Assembly: GCF_003003235.1 (NCBI RefSeq)
Contig: NZ_PVUE01000002.1
Location: forward strand, 248,001-312,000
Direction of reading: 5' to 3'
DNA: 64,000 bases
Source: Antricoccus suffuscus
Lineage (GTDB): Bacteria > Actinomycetota > Actinomycetes > Mycobacteriales > Antricoccaceae
Notes under the pieces: generated by a model
Told to the model about the DNA's origin: nothing
Seen by the model: only the letters and a program-made list of their open reading frames with translations
Databases searched by the model: none
Program-made: the position numbers and the translations under genes
Shown here: in pieces, positions 28,584 to 38,313 of the stretch
How positions within the stretch are numbered: position 1 is the stretch's first letter
Layout: each line of letters starts with the position of its first letter

Positions 28584-30134
28584 TTATTTCGCGCGTTTGC
28601 GGGGTGGTGCTTGTCGGTTGATGGGGTAGGTGGTGTATTTGCGGCCGGTGGGGCTGATCCAGTCGATACGCCCGTCGTGGCGGAGGGTCGGTGTCCATCC
28701 GGTCTGGTGTTTGATGCGGTGGTGGAATTCGCAGAGTGCGGCGAGGTTGGCATCGGCGGTGGGTCCGTGGGGGTATGCGGTGACGTGGTCGAGGTGGCAG
28801 TAGACCGCTTTACGGGTGCAGCCGGGGAAGCGGCAGACGCCGTCTCGCGCGATCACGCGGCGGCGCATTGCTGCTGGTGGCCGGTAGCGAGTGGTGCCGA
28901 CGTCGTAGACGATCCCGCTGATCGGGTCGTTGACGATCCGTCGCCACCGTGCGTCTGTGGCGAGCGTGCGGGCGAGGTCGGGGTCGATGGGGCCGAGTCC
29001 GTTGATCACCGCATGCGCGCGGAGATCGGCGGTATCGGTGCCATCGGTGGTGGCGCCATGCCTGGTAGTGGTGGCGTCGGGTTGGTGGCTGCCGCAGGCC
29101 GGGCATGCCGGGCCGGCCTGCGTCGTGGCGCGGCCGGCGAGGTCGGCACCGGCCAGAATGCTCGCGGGGATGGTGACGTCGACGGTCACCCGTGGCGTGC
29201 GGGGCAGGGTGAAGTCGATGCACGCGGATAGTTGCCGGATCAGGTCCCACATTTCGGTGACTTGTTCGGTCTCGGCGGGGTCGGTGAGCGTGTACTGCCC
29301 GTCCGCGTCGAAGCAGGCCGTGCCCGGGTCGCCACAGTGGTCGCGGGTGAACGCGGCCGGCCCGAGCACGCAGGTCAGGAGCGCGTCGGCGCGGCGCTGC
29401 TGGTGACTACGGGTGTCCCCGGGTGCCGCGTCGCCGGCGAGGTCATCCAGGGCCGTGCTGAACGCTTGTGCTTGGGCGAGGGGTAGTTCACCGAGCAGGT
29501 GCGCGATGTCGCCGTCGGGGCTGATCGCGACGTACCGCTGCGACTGCCGCGCTTTACGGATCTTCTTGGCGATCGGTGTGCCGAGGACCGCGAGGAGGGC
29601 TGCGCGTATCCGGGTGCGCCATTGCGTGGTGTTCTCTCCTGCGGCGTGTGGCAGCACGATCGCGTCGAGTTCGGCGCATTGTTGATGGTGCAGTGCTTCG
29701 GTTTCGCGGATCAGGATGCGGAGTTTCTGTTCAGTCATCCCGCTCGCGGGGTGCAGTAGCGCGGTGACGGCGTCGGGGTGGTTGGTGTGCGCGGCGAGGG
29801 CGTGGTTGATCCGGTTGCTGGCGGTGCTGAGGCTGAGTGCGCAGGCGGGCGCGTATTCGGCGAGCAGGATCTGCCGCGCGGTGAGCCAGGTGTCTCCGCG
29901 CCAGTTCGGTCCGTGTGCGCGGACTGCGGCGGGGTCGGCGTCGGCTTCGAGGAACTGCGCGCAGTTACGGTGCGCGGTGATGATGGCGGTGATTTCGGCG
30001 TGGTGGTGACGTGCCGCGTCCGTCTCGAGTGTGCTCAGGGTGGCGATTGCGGTGGTGAACTCTCCGCCGTAGAGCACGTCGTCATCGTTGATCAGGCCGA
30101 TCGGGTCGTGGGGTGTTCTCCGGCTCCTACGCAT
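28584..30134 (-). CDS. DUF222/HNH endonuclease-like protein (13E12 family)
   Basis: The 516-aa protein has an N-terminal DUF222 region of about 350 residues and a C-terminal HNH motif: CRFPGCTRKAVYCHLDHVTAYPHGPTADANLAALCEFHHRIKH in which the zinc cysteines, the DH and the HH pair are intact. Dispersed multicopy genes of this family (13E12 repeats in mycobacteria) are frequent in Actinobacteria; function and mobility are not established. The ATG at 30134 precedes MRRSRRTPHDP; a further ATG at 30179 is in frame. It is isolated between folD and an apparently non-coding stretch. Confidence 0.88.
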   Translation of the reverse strand: MRRSRRTPHDPIGLINDDDVLYGGEFTTAIATLSTLETDAARHHHAEITAIITAHRNCAQFLEADADPAAVRAHGPNWRGDTWLTARQILLAEYAPACALSLSTASNRINHALAAHTNHPDAVTALLHPASGMTEQKLRILIRETEALHHQQCAELDAIVLPHAAGENTTQWRTRIRAALLAVLGTPIAKKIRKARQSQRYVAISPDGDIAHLLGELPLAQAQAFSTALDDLAGDAAPGDTRSHQQRRADALLTCVLGPAAFTRDHCGDPGTACFDADGQYTLTDPAETEQVTEMWDLIRQLSACIDFTLPRTPRVTVDVTIPASILAGADLAGRATTQAGPACPACGSHQPDATTTRHGATTDGTDTADLRAHAVINGLGPIDPDLARTLATDARWRRIVNDPISGIVYDVGTTRYRPPAAMRRRVIARDGVCRFPGCTRKAVYCHLDHVTAYPHGPTADANLAALCEFHHRIKHQTGWTPTLRHDGRIDWISPTGRKYTTYPINRQAPPRKRAK

Positions 30135-30428
30135 GTCTCGATGGTAGGACAGGTGTACGACAATTTTGAGGTTGTTCACAGGCCGCGTTGTGATGTGTCA
30201 GGACATAGGTGGCAGTTCTGCATCAGGACATAGGTGACAGTTCCAGGCTCGGAGCGGTAACAGTCCGGGCCGCGTTGGAAGGCTCCGGTCCCTCAAGGTG
30301 GTCCTGCTCAATGCCTTCGGTCAATGGGGTCGACGCAAGTCATCAGGCAGGACTAGCAAGTCCTCAGTACGTCGAGGGTCACGCTCGACGTACCCACACT
30401 TCCCTGGCATGGCTGGGATAATTGGATC
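30135..30428. other. Intergenic stretch with possible insertion-sequence remnant
   Basis: No convincing gene is seen. The stretch between the HNH gene and the patatin gene must carry both divergent promoters. It holds two near-identical neighbouring copies of TCAGGACATAGGTGrCAGTTC, listed separately. The rest has reading frames but no recognisable protein similarity. Confidence 0.5.
30198..30244. repeat. Two direct near-copies of a 21-bp sequence, IS-end-like
   Basis: TCAGGACATAGGTGGCAGTTC (30198-30218) and TCAGGACATAGGTGACAGTTC (30223-30243) differ in one base and lie 4 nt apart. The wording TGTCAGGACATAGGTGACAG resembles the termini of IS481/IS3-like elements as I remember them. No transposase gene is attached, so if it is an IS trace it is only an end. 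Confidence 0.35.
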
Positions 30429-31418
30429 ATGCCCATCAGCCGCCCCCTTCGCCGTCGTCCCGAACCCCTGGACCTGCCGGCGGACTTCGACGTACTCGAG
30501 GCGTTGCTGCGGCGACGCGACGAGGGCAGCGAACCTGGCCAGCGCACCGACGACTTCCGGATCGCGCTCGTGGTCAGCGGCGGTGGCATGCGCGGCGGGT
30601 CGACCGGCGGAATGGCGCGGGCACTGCAGTCAGCAGGCTTAGGCCGGGCCTTCGACGTCGCATACGGCACGTCCTCCGGAGCGTTCATCGCGGCGTCGGT
30701 CGTTCACGGGCTTGCCGACCAGGCGAGCCGGGTCTTCTCCGACGACATGTCCAAACCGGAGTTTCTCGACCTTCGCCGGTTGTGGCAGCGCGAGCCGGTC
30801 ATGTCGCTGGATCACCTCATCGACCACATCCTCACTCAAACGAAGCCGATCCCGTGGTCAGACACGGTCACCCACGACGTACCCCTGCACATCATCGCTA
30901 CGGCGGTGGACGACATGGCCTCGTACGCGCTGGAAAATCTCGACACCGAGGACAAATGGCGGCTCGCGTTCCGCGCGACCGCGTGCGTGCCCGGGTTTGC
31001 CGGCAAGCCGGTCGAGCTCAATGGGCGCAGCTGGATCGACGGATCGGTCACCGAACCTCTCGCCGCGATGCGGGCCGTCAACGACGGCGCCACCCATGTG
31101 CTCGCGCTCGTCGCCCGCAGCGCTCCCGAGCTCAACCATGCGGACATCACCCTCGGCTCAATCGCCAAGAAGCACGCGGTCAACAGGGTCGCCAACGGCC
31201 TCGGCTCGATGCTGCAGGACCGAATCCACTACACCGAGTCGATACGCGACCTGGCCGCGAGCGACGCCCACGCTTACGTGATGGCCAATCCCGAGTCGGC
31301 CGGCGTACGCGGCTTCACCCGGGACGTCGCGAAGATCGACCGAGCGGTCGAACTCGGCCAGCTGACCGCGCAGTACGCGTTGGGCGCCGCGCAGGAGCGA
31401 CGAGTCGCGCATGGCTGA
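30429..31418 (+). CDS. Patatin-like phospholipase
   Basis: The 329-aa protein has the Ser-Asp dyad hydrolase pattern: oxyanion loop SGGGMRGGSTGG, nucleophile in GTSSGA and the aspartate in DGSVTEPL. No signal sequence is apparent, so it is probably cytosolic. Patatin proteins act as acyl hydrolases on lipids; the substrate is unknown. Its end overlaps truB by 8 nt. Confidence 0.9.
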   Translation: MPISRPLRRRPEPLDLPADFDVLEALLRRRDEGSEPGQRTDDFRIALVVSGGGMRGGSTGGMARALQSAGLGRAFDVAYGTSSGAFIAASVVHGLADQASRVFSDDMSKPEFLDLRRLWQREPVMSLDHLIDHILTQTKPIPWSDTVTHDVPLHIIATAVDDMASYALENLDTEDKWRLAFRATACVPGFAGKPVELNGRSWIDGSVTEPLAAMRAVNDGATHVLALVARSAPELNHADITLGSIAKKHAVNRVANGLGSMLQDRIHYTESIRDLAASDAHAYVMANPESAGVRGFTRDVAKIDRAVELGQLTAQYALGAAQERRVAHG

Positions 31419-32283
31419 CAACGGGCTGATCATCATCGACAAGCCCGGCGGTATGACCTCGCATGACGTGGTCGCTCGGGTACGACGCATCGCCGGCACC
31501 CGCAAGGTCGGCCACGCCGGGACCTTGGACCCGATGGCAACCGGGATCCTGGTGATTGGGGTCGAACGCGCGACCAAACTGCTCGGCTACCTGATGGGTC
31601 ACGACAAGACGTACGCCGCCACGGTCCGGCTCGGTACGACGACCGTCACCGATGACGCGGACGGCGAGATTGTCGATCGCGTCGACGCCGCGCACATCAC
31701 CAACGAGCAAATCCGCGCCGGCCTGCAGGGTCAAACGGGGCTGATCAGCCAGGTTCCGTCAGCGGTCTCGGCCATCAAGGTCGGTGGACGACGCTCCTAT
31801 GACCTGGTACGCCGCGGCGAGGCGGTGCCACTCACGCCGCGCGAGGTCCAGATCCATGCGATCGAGGTTCACGACGTACGTCGTACCCGCGGCGAGGTTG
31901 ACGTCGATATCGTCGTGCGCTGCGGTTCGGGCACCTACATCCGGGCCATCGCCCGTGACGTCGGCGCCGAACTGGGGGTCGGCGGGCACCTCACGGCGCT
32001 GCGGCGTACGGCGACGGGGGATTTCGACGAGTCCGTCGCGCTGTCCTTGGAAGAGCTCGGTGAGCGGGCCAATCCGGTCGTAGTCAGCCTGGATGACGCG
32101 GTCGCCCGGTCCTTTCCCCAGCGACGCGTGGACGCCGATGAGGCGCGCGAACTATCGTTCGGGCGCCGGCTCACGCCGGCCGGTGACGGCGACATCACCT
32201 ATGGCGCTATCGATCCGGAAGGCGCCGCCGTCGCCCTTATCAACGCGCACGGCAAACCGATCGTGGTGTTCAAACCGGCCTGA
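31411..32283 (+). CDS. truB: tRNA pseudouridine(55) synthase
   Basis: TruB makes pseudouridine 55 in the T loop of tRNAs. The 290-aa protein has GLIIIDKPGGMTSHDVVARVRR, KVGHAGTLDPMATG with the catalytic aspartate, KTYAATVRLG and SGTYIRAIARDVG. A PUA-like C-terminal part follows. It overlaps the patatin gene. In most Actinobacteria truB is near rbfA and ribF; here ribF follows after ilvE. Confidence 0.97.
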   Translation: MADNGLIIIDKPGGMTSHDVVARVRRIAGTRKVGHAGTLDPMATGILVIGVERATKLLGYLMGHDKTYAATVRLGTTTVTDDADGEIVDRVDAAHITNEQIRAGLQGQTGLISQVPSAVSAIKVGGRRSYDLVRRGEAVPLTPREVQIHAIEVHDVRRTRGEVDVDIVVRCGSGTYIRAIARDVGAELGVGGHLTALRRTATGDFDESVALSLEELGERANPVVVSLDDAVARSFPQRRVDADEARELSFGRRLTPAGDGDITYGAIDPEGAAVALINAHGKPIVVFKPA

Positions 32284-32389
32284 TTGGCCAGCCCACGACG
32301 CCGTTCGACACCCCGCGCGGTTAGGATTCGCAGTGAATCCAACTCAGGCCGCCCGGCGTACGCCGGCGGCGTACCAACAGGGAGCGCCC

Positions 32390-33523
32390 ATGTCCGGGAC
32401 AGTCGTCAATCTGCCAACGCAACTGGCCGACGGGCTCCCGCTGACCGTAGACGTGTCCGCGCACCCGCGCAGTGACGACGAGCGAGCCGCGATTCTGGCC
32501 AGTCCGGGTTTCGGCAGTCACTTCTCCGACCACATGGTGCTAGTCAAATGGGATGTGCAGAACGGCTGGCACGACGCGAAAATCCAGGCCTACCAGCCGT
32601 TCTCGCTCGACCCGGCGAACGCCATCCTGCACTACGCGCAATCGATCTTCGAAGGGCTGAAGGCCTACCGGCAAGACGACGGCACGCTGGCGTCCTTCCG
32701 CCCGGAGGCCAACGCCGCGCGATTTGCAAAGTCCGCGCGTCGCCTCGCCATGCCGCCGTTCCCGGAGGATGCATTCGTCGCGGCATGCGATGCGTTGGTG
32801 ACGATTGACTCCGCGTGGGTCCCCGAGGGCGGGGAGATGAGCTATTACCTGCGCCCGTTCATGTTCGCCTCAGAGAGCTTCCTCGGCGTGCGACCCAGCA
32901 ACGAGTACTACTTCTGCGTCATTGGTTCGCCGGCCGCCGGCTACTTCAGCGACGGCGTGCAGGCCGTGTCGGTCTATGCGAGCGAAGACTACGTGCGCGC
33001 CGCACCCGGTGGCACCGGCGAGGCGAAATGCGGTGGCAACTATGCCGCTAGCCTGCTCGCCCAGCAGCAGGCCGCGGACGAAGGCTGCGACCAGGTGGTG
33101 TGGCTCGACGCGATCGAGCGGAAGTACGTCGAAGAGATGGGCGGCATGAACCTGTTCTTCGTCTACGGCAAGGACCCGGACAACGTCGAGATTGTGACTC
33201 CCGACCTGACTGGCACGCTGCTTCCCGGCATCACCCGCGAGTCGCTGCTGGCGGCCGCCGGCGAGCTCGGGATCCGCGCCACCGAACGTAAGATCTCGCT
33301 CGCCGAGTGGCGCGACGGGGTGGCCAGCGGCGACATCAGCGAGTCGTTCGCGTGCGGCACCGCCGCAGTCATCACACCCGTCGGCAGCGTCAAGGCGCGC
33401 ACCGGCAACTTCGACATCAGCACCGAGATGGGCCCGGTGACGGCCAAGCTGCGTCAGCTACTGCTCGGGGTGCAGCACGGAACGACGCCCGACACCCACA
33501 ACTGGATTCACAAGATCGGCTAG
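32390..33523 (+). CDS. ilvE: Branched-chain amino acid aminotransferase
   Basis: The 377-aa PLP enzyme (fold type IV) transaminates Val, Leu and Ile. Signatures are LHYAQSIFEGLKAYR, GGTGEAKCGGNYAASLLAQQ with the PLP lysine (K of EAKCGGNYA), QVVWLDAIERKYVEEMGGMNLFFV and CGTAAVITPVG. The ATG at 32390 has a GGGAG box upstream. An in-frame GTG 60 nt earlier is possible. It sits between truB and ribF, an unusual insertion into that pair. Confidence 0.95.
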   Translation: MSGTVVNLPTQLADGLPLTVDVSAHPRSDDERAAILASPGFGSHFSDHMVLVKWDVQNGWHDAKIQAYQPFSLDPANAILHYAQSIFEGLKAYRQDDGTLASFRPEANAARFAKSARRLAMPPFPEDAFVAACDALVTIDSAWVPEGGEMSYYLRPFMFASESFLGVRPSNEYYFCVIGSPAAGYFSDGVQAVSVYASEDYVRAAPGGTGEAKCGGNYAASLLAQQQAADEGCDQVVWLDAIERKYVEEMGGMNLFFVYGKDPDNVEIVTPDLTGTLLPGITRESLLAAAGELGIRATERKISLAEWRDGVASGDISESFACGTAAVITPVGSVKARTGNFDISTEMGPVTAKLRQLLLGVQHGTTPDTHNWIHKIG

Positions 33524-33557
33524 CAACAGATCGGATAAGCCAACAGATCGGATAAGC
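33524..33557. repeat. 17-bp tandem duplication before ribF
   Basis: CAACAGATCGGATAAGC occurs twice in direct tandem, at 33524-33540 and 33541-33557, right after the ilvE stop and ending 3 nt before the ribF ATG. It is probably a slippage duplication; it places the ribF ribosome-binding region within repeated sequence. Confidence 0.85.
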
Positions 33558-33560
33558 ACT

Positions 33561-34502
33561 ATGTTGCGTTGGCGTCACGCCGACAATGCGCCGGCCGGCT
33601 GGGGTCGCTGCGTCATCACCATCGGACAGTACGACGGAATTCACCTCGGTCACCAAGCGCTGATCAAGGAGACCGTCGCCGAGGCCAACAGGCTCGGCGT
33701 ACCGTCGCTGCTGCTGACCTTCGATCCGCACCCGCGTGAGGTGCTCAAACCGGGGTCGCACCCGCCGATCCTGACGAGCCTCAAGCGCAAGGCCGAACTG
33801 GCGGAGGCGTGTGGGATCGACGCGTTCTGTGTCGTACCGTTCACCGTTCCCTTCTCGAAGCTGCACCCACAGGAGTTCGTGCACGAGATCCTGCTCGAGC
33901 ACCTGCACCCGACGAAGGTGATCGTCGGTGACAACTTCACCTTCGGTTCTAAGGCCTCCGGCACCGTCGAGACTCTCAAGGAGCTGGGCGGCGAGTTCGG
34001 CTTCGATGTAGAAAGCCTGGACCTGGTCGGAGAAGGCGGCCACACGGTCTCCTCGACGTACGTACGGTCGTGCGTGGCGGCCGGCCAGATGCGTGAGGCG
34101 GCCGCGGCTCTTGGCCGACCACACCGAATCGAGGGCCTCGTCGTACGCGGCGACATGCGTGGGCGTGGGCTCGGGTTCCCGACCGCGAACCTCCGGCCGC
34201 CGATGTACACCGCATTACCGGCCGACGGCGTCTATGCGGGATGGGTCCAGGTGCGCGACGTACCGAAGCCCGCCGCGATCTCGGTCGGCACCAACCCGAC
34301 GTACTCCGGTCAAGAACGCCGCGTCGAGGCGTTCCTGCTCGACTACGACGGTGACCTGTACGGCGAACAAGTGCAGATCGACTTCATTGAACGACTGCGC
34401 GGAATGATCAAGTTCACCTCTGAAGCCGAGCTAATCCCCGCCATCGAGGACGACGTACGCCGCACCCGCACCGTTCTGGGGCTTTCGGGCGACGCTTCGT
34501 GA
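33561..34502 (+). CDS. ribF: Bifunctional riboflavin kinase/FAD synthetase
   Basis: The 313-aa protein makes FMN and FAD. The N-terminal nucleotidyltransferase part has TIGQYDGIHLGHQALI, TFDPHPREVL and VGDNFTFG; the C-terminal kinase part has GDMRGRGLGFPTANL, GVYAGW and ISVGTNPTYSG followed by VEAFLLDYDGDLYG. It overlaps the next gene (GTGA at 34499-34502). Confidence 0.97.
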   Translation: MLRWRHADNAPAGWGRCVITIGQYDGIHLGHQALIKETVAEANRLGVPSLLLTFDPHPREVLKPGSHPPILTSLKRKAELAEACGIDAFCVVPFTVPFSKLHPQEFVHEILLEHLHPTKVIVGDNFTFGSKASGTVETLKELGGEFGFDVESLDLVGEGGHTVSSTYVRSCVAAGQMREAAAALGRPHRIEGLVVRGDMRGRGLGFPTANLRPPMYTALPADGVYAGWVQVRDVPKPAAISVGTNPTYSGQERRVEAFLLDYDGDLYGEQVQIDFIERLRGMIKFTSEAELIPAIEDDVRRTRTVLGLSGDAS

Positions 34503-35278
34503 CGTTCAACTCGGAGCAGAGCCTCGTCGACGACGCGGTCAATCCGTACGGCCCGCTGCCGGCCGCGACTGACGCTGAGCCGGTCACCGTGCAATCCGGC
34601 GATCCCAACACCGACGGCGCCGAACTCGGCGGCTATGCCTGGTGGGCAAGTGATCCCGCCCCAGCCGTGCTGTTCCTGCACGGCTGGGGGCAGGATGCGT
34701 CGTACCACTACGGGCGGGCCCGAGACCTGCACGCGCGCGGGTGGAACGCGGTCAGCCTCGGCCTGCGCGGATGGCCAGGGTCCGATGGCGAGGACGAGTA
34801 CGGCTTGCACGCCGACGATGATCTCGGGGCCGCGCTTCGGATGCTCAACGCGCGCCCTTCGGTCACCGGCACGGTGGTGCTGGGCTTCTCGATGGGCGGC
34901 CTGATCGGTGCGGTCGGCGTCGCCAATGCCGGCGGTGCCGCCGGGCTAGTGATGGTCAGCAGCCCCACCGATCTCCCCGCGGCGTACCGGGATACCGGCC
35001 GCGACATGCTGAGGACCTACTACGACGCGACGCTGACCGACGGACAGTGGACGGGCTGCTCGCCGATCACGTACGTCGCCGAGCTCACCGTGCCGACCCT
35101 GGTCGTGGTCGGCACCGAGGACCGGATGATCCCGCCCTCTCAGGGCCGTGCACTGGCGGCAGCGCTGCCCTCGGCGCAACTGCTTGAGATCGAGGGGATG
35201 CGGCACGTTCCCGCTGATGAGGACTGGGCGCTGATCATGGAGCGCACGCTCGACCTGCTGCCCGGGGCCACGGACTAA
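34499..35278 (+). CDS. Alpha/beta-hydrolase
   Basis: The 259-aa protein has an oxyanion motif FLHGWGQD, the nucleophile elbow GFSMGG and late VVVGTEDRMIPP and MRHVPADED segments that supply the Asp and His. Substrate unknown. It is translationally coupled to ribF by a 4-nt overlap. No signal sequence. Confidence 0.85.
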   Translation: MTFNSEQSLVDDAVNPYGPLPAATDAEPVTVQSGDPNTDGAELGGYAWWASDPAPAVLFLHGWGQDASYHYGRARDLHARGWNAVSLGLRGWPGSDGEDEYGLHADDDLGAALRMLNARPSVTGTVVLGFSMGGLIGAVGVANAGGAAGLVMVSSPTDLPAAYRDTGRDMLRTYYDATLTDGQWTGCSPITYVAELTVPTLVVVGTEDRMIPPSQGRALAAALPSAQLLEIEGMRHVPADEDWALIMERTLDLLPGATD

Positions 35279-35366
35279 CGCCGACCTGCTACGCGGGTCC
35301 GCGGCCAAGCGGGCGGGCGCGATTAGACAGCTGCGAGTAGGTAGCGACCAGTAGATAGCAAGGTCA

Positions 35367-35391
35367 CGCCGCCGTGACTGTCACCGCGGCG
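35367..35391 (+). promoter_or_regulatory. Hairpin between hydrolase gene and rpsO
   Basis: CGCCGC pairs with GCGGCG and, inside a C/C mismatch, GTGAC pairs with GTCAC. It lies 119 nt before rpsO. It could end the ribF unit or be part of the rpsO leader; there is no T-run. The remainder of the 230-nt gap holds no gene. Confidence 0.4.
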
Positions 35392-35509
35392 GGGTGGCTG
35401 CTATCATTGACCGTGATCGTGCGCCATCTGTGCACGGCAGCGTGTCGAGTCACATTCCTCTGTGAAGCAGACCAGGGGACACGCGATCGAAACCCTAGGA
35501 GATACATTC

Positions 35510-35779
35510 GTGCCGCTCAGTGCTGAGAAAAAGACTGAAATCATCAACGACAACAAGACCAGCGAAAACGATACTGGTTCGCCTCAGGTGCAGATCGCGA
35601 TGCTGACCGACCGCATCTTGTCGCTCACCGAACACCTCAAGCAGCACAAGCACGACCACCACAGCCGCCGCGGCTTGCTACTGATGGTCGGCCGACGCCG
35701 CCGTCTGCTCAAATACTTGCAGGCTAGCGACCTCGACGGCTACCGCGCGTTGCTGGCGAAGCTCGGCCTGCGCCGCTAG
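35510..35779 (+). CDS. rpsO: 30S ribosomal protein S15
   Basis: The 89-aa protein (GTG start, [14 protein letters not shown]) has the S15 core [36 protein letters not shown] and ends [10 protein letters not shown]15 is a primary 16S rRNA binder. The start at 35510 has AGGAG 8 nt upstream and gives the standard length. Followed by a terminator and pnp, the conserved pair. Confidence 0.97.
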   Translation: MPLSAEKKTEIINDNKTSENDTGSPQVQIAMLTDRILSLTEHLKQHKHDHHSRRGLLLMVGRRRRLLKYLQASDLDGYRALLAKLGLRR

Positions 35780-35786
35780 CTGCTTT

Positions 35787-35823
35787 CAGGGAGTGATCCG
35801 ACACGCGGGTCACTCCCTGTTTC
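35787..35823 (+). terminator. Terminator after rpsO
   Basis: CAGGGAGTGATCC (35787-35799) pairs with GGGTCACTCCCTG (35807-35819), 12 Watson-Crick pairs plus one T-G pair around a 7-nt loop, followed by TTTC. It separates rpsO from pnp. The following 250 nt up to pnp contain no gene that I can support and form the pnp leader. Confidence 0.85.
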
Positions 35824-36069
35824 ACACGGAGGGCATCCGCCCACGTGACAATTGAATCCGCTCCCGCCAATCGGCGTTGGGGCACCACCTCGCGTGTACG
35901 ACGCAGATGACGTGATCGAGACGCACACTGGCCCTCGGTGGTGGCCAACGGAACGCACCGGACATCCGTCCAGACCGATCCGCTGGCTTCGATCGAAGAC
36001 CGGTTGTCGCACTCCACGATCCCTCGTCTGCGTTAGGCGTACACGCCTGCACCAGAATGAGGACAAATT

Positions 36070-38304
36070 TTGTCTGAAACCACCACCATCGACGAGCCCA
36101 CCGTCCGCGAAACAGTCGCGACGATTGACAACGGCTCGTTCGGCACCCGGACCATCCGTTTCGAGACCGGGCGACTTGCCCGGCAGGCCGCCGGCTCCGC
36201 CGTCGCCTACCTCGATGACGACACGATGCTTCTGTCGGCCACCACCGCACAGAAGCAGCCCCGCGACTTCCTCGACTTCTTCCCGCTGACGGTCGACGTC
36301 GAAGAGAAGATGTACGCCGCGGGCCGCATCCCCGGATCGTTCTTCCGGCGCGAAGGACGCCCCAGCGAAGATGCGATCCTGACCTGCCGCTTGATCGACC
36401 GCCCGCTGCGTCCGACCTTCGTCAAGGGCCTGCGTAACGAGGTCCAGGTCGTCATCACCGTGCTCGCGCTCAACCCCGACCACGTGTACGACGTACTCGC
36501 GATCAACGCCGCGTCGATGTCGACGCAGCTCGCCGGCCTGCCGTTCTCCGGCCCGATCGGCGGCGTCCGCGTCGCCCTCGTCGACGGCCAGTGGATCTCG
36601 TTCCCGACCGTCGCCGAGTCCGCGCGTTCGGTGTTCGACATGGTCGTCGCAGGGCGGGTCGTCGATGTCGACGGCAAGCCTGACGTTGCGATCATGATGG
36701 TTGAGGCCGAGTCGACCGAGGCCACCATCGAGCTCATCGCCGGTGGCCAGCAGGCCCCGACCGAAGAGGTCGTCGCCGCGGGTCTCGAAGCAGCGAAACC
36801 AGCAATCGCCGAACTGTGCCGCGCGCAGAGCGAGCTCGCGAAGGTCGCCGGCAAGGAGACCGCCGAGTTCCCGATCTTCCTCGACTTCCAGGACGACGTC
36901 TACGACGCCGTAGAGGCGAAGGTGACCAAGGACCTCACCGAGGCACTCACCATCGTGTCGAAGGGCGAGCGCGAAGACCGTCTCGACGAAATCAAGAACG
37001 ACGCCAAGTCGGCGCTGGCCGAGCAGTTCCCGGACCGTAGCGGCGAGATCTCTGCATCGGTTCGCGCGATCACCAAGAAGCTCGTCCGCGACCGCGTGCT
37101 GCGCGAGGGCATCCGGATGGATGGCCGCGCACTGACGGATATTCGTCAGCTCTCGGCCGAGGTCGCCGTCGTACCCCGCGTACACGGTTCGGCGCTGTTC
37201 GAGCGTGGCGAGACCCAGATCATGGGCATCACCACCCTCGACATGCTCGCGCTCGAGCAGAAGCTCGACAACCTGGGCGCCTCGCGCACTAAGCGCTACA
37301 TGCACAACTACAACTTCCCGCCTTTCTCGACCGGTGAGACCGGCCGCGTCGGCTCGCCGAAGCGTCGCGAGATCGGTCACGGCGCGCTCGCCGAGCGCGC
37401 ACTGTTGCCGGTGCTGCCCAGCCGCGAGGAGTTCCCGTACGCGATCCGTCAGGTCTCCGAGGCCCTCGGTTCCAACGGTTCGACCTCGATGGGCTCGGTC
37501 TGCGCATCGACGATGGCACTGCTCAACGCGGGTGTCCCGCTTAAGGCGCCGGTTGCGGGTATTGCCATGGGCCTGATCTCCGGTGAGGTCGATGGCAAGC
37601 AGCAGTACGCCGCGCTCACCGACATTCTCGGCGCCGAAGACGCCTTCGGTGACATGGACTTCAAGGTCGCCGGTACCAAGGAGTTTGTGACCGCGATCCA
37701 GCTCGACACCAAGCTCGACGGCATCCCGTCCGAGGTGCTCGCGTCGGCGCTCTCCCAGGCCCGTGAGGCACGCCTGCACATCCTCGAGGTCATGAACGAG
37801 GCGATCGACGCTCCCGACGAGATGTCGAAATACGCACCGCGCGTCACCTCGGTCAAGATCCCGGTCGACAAGATCGGCGCGGTCATCGGACCTAAGGGCC
37901 AGATGATCAACGCGATCCAGGACGAGACCGGCGCCAAGATCACCATCGAAGACGACGGCACGATCTACGTCGGCGCCGACAACGGCGAGTCTGCTCAGGA
38001 AGCGATCGACCGCATCAACGCGATCGCCAACCCGCAGCTGCCGAAGATCGGCGAGCGCTTCCTCGGCACCGTCGTCAAGACCGCGCCGTTCGGTGCGTTC
38101 GTGTCGCTCCTGCCCGGCAAGGATGGCCTCGTGCACATCTCGAAGCTTGGCAGCGGCAAACGCATTGGCAAGGTCGAGGACGTCGTCAATGTCGGCGACA
38201 AGATCCAGGTCGAGATTGTCGACATCGACCAGCGCGGCAAGATCAGCCTCGTGCCGGTCGTGGCGCAGGACGATGCCGAGCCGGCCGCGGCGCCGGCCGA
38301 ATAG
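36070..38304 (+). CDS. pnp: Polynucleotide phosphorylase
   Basis: PNPase is the 3'-to-5' phosphorolytic exoribonuclease of the RNA degradosome. The 744-aa protein (TTG start) has two RNase PH domains, with [13 protein letters not shown]-type and [22 protein letters not shown] active-site segments, a KH domain ([18 protein letters not shown]) and a C-terminal S1 domain ([28 protein letters not shown]). The TTG start is supported by agreement of the next residues with the family; no nearby ATG or GTG fits better. Confidence 0.96.
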   Translation: MSETTTIDEPTVRETVATIDNGSFGTRTIRFETGRLARQAAGSAVAYLDDDTMLLSATTAQKQPRDFLDFFPLTVDVEEKMYAAGRIPGSFFRREGRPSEDAILTCRLIDRPLRPTFVKGLRNEVQVVITVLALNPDHVYDVLAINAASMSTQLAGLPFSGPIGGVRVALVDGQWISFPTVAESARSVFDMVVAGRVVDVDGKPDVAIMMVEAESTEATIELIAGGQQAPTEEVVAAGLEAAKPAIAELCRAQSELAKVAGKETAEFPIFLDFQDDVYDAVEAKVTKDLTEALTIVSKGEREDRLDEIKNDAKSALAEQFPDRSGEISASVRAITKKLVRDRVLREGIRMDGRALTDIRQLSAEVAVVPRVHGSALFERGETQIMGITTLDMLALEQKLDNLGASRTKRYMHNYNFPPFSTGETGRVGSPKRREIGHGALAERALLPVLPSREEFPYAIRQVSEALGSNGSTSMGSVCASTMALLNAGVPLKAPVAGIAMGLISGEVDGKQQYAALTDILGAEDAFGDMDFKVAGTKEFVTAIQLDTKLDGIPSEVLASALSQAREARLHILEVMNEAIDAPDEMSKYAPRVTSVKIPVDKIGAVIGPKGQMINAIQDETGAKITIEDDGTIYVGADNGESAQEAIDRINAIANPQLPKIGERFLGTVVKTAPFGAFVSLLPGKDGLVHISKLGSGKRIGKVEDVVNVGDKIQVEIVDIDQRGKISLVPVVAQDDAEPAAAPAE

Positions 38305-38313
38305 TCCGGTCCG

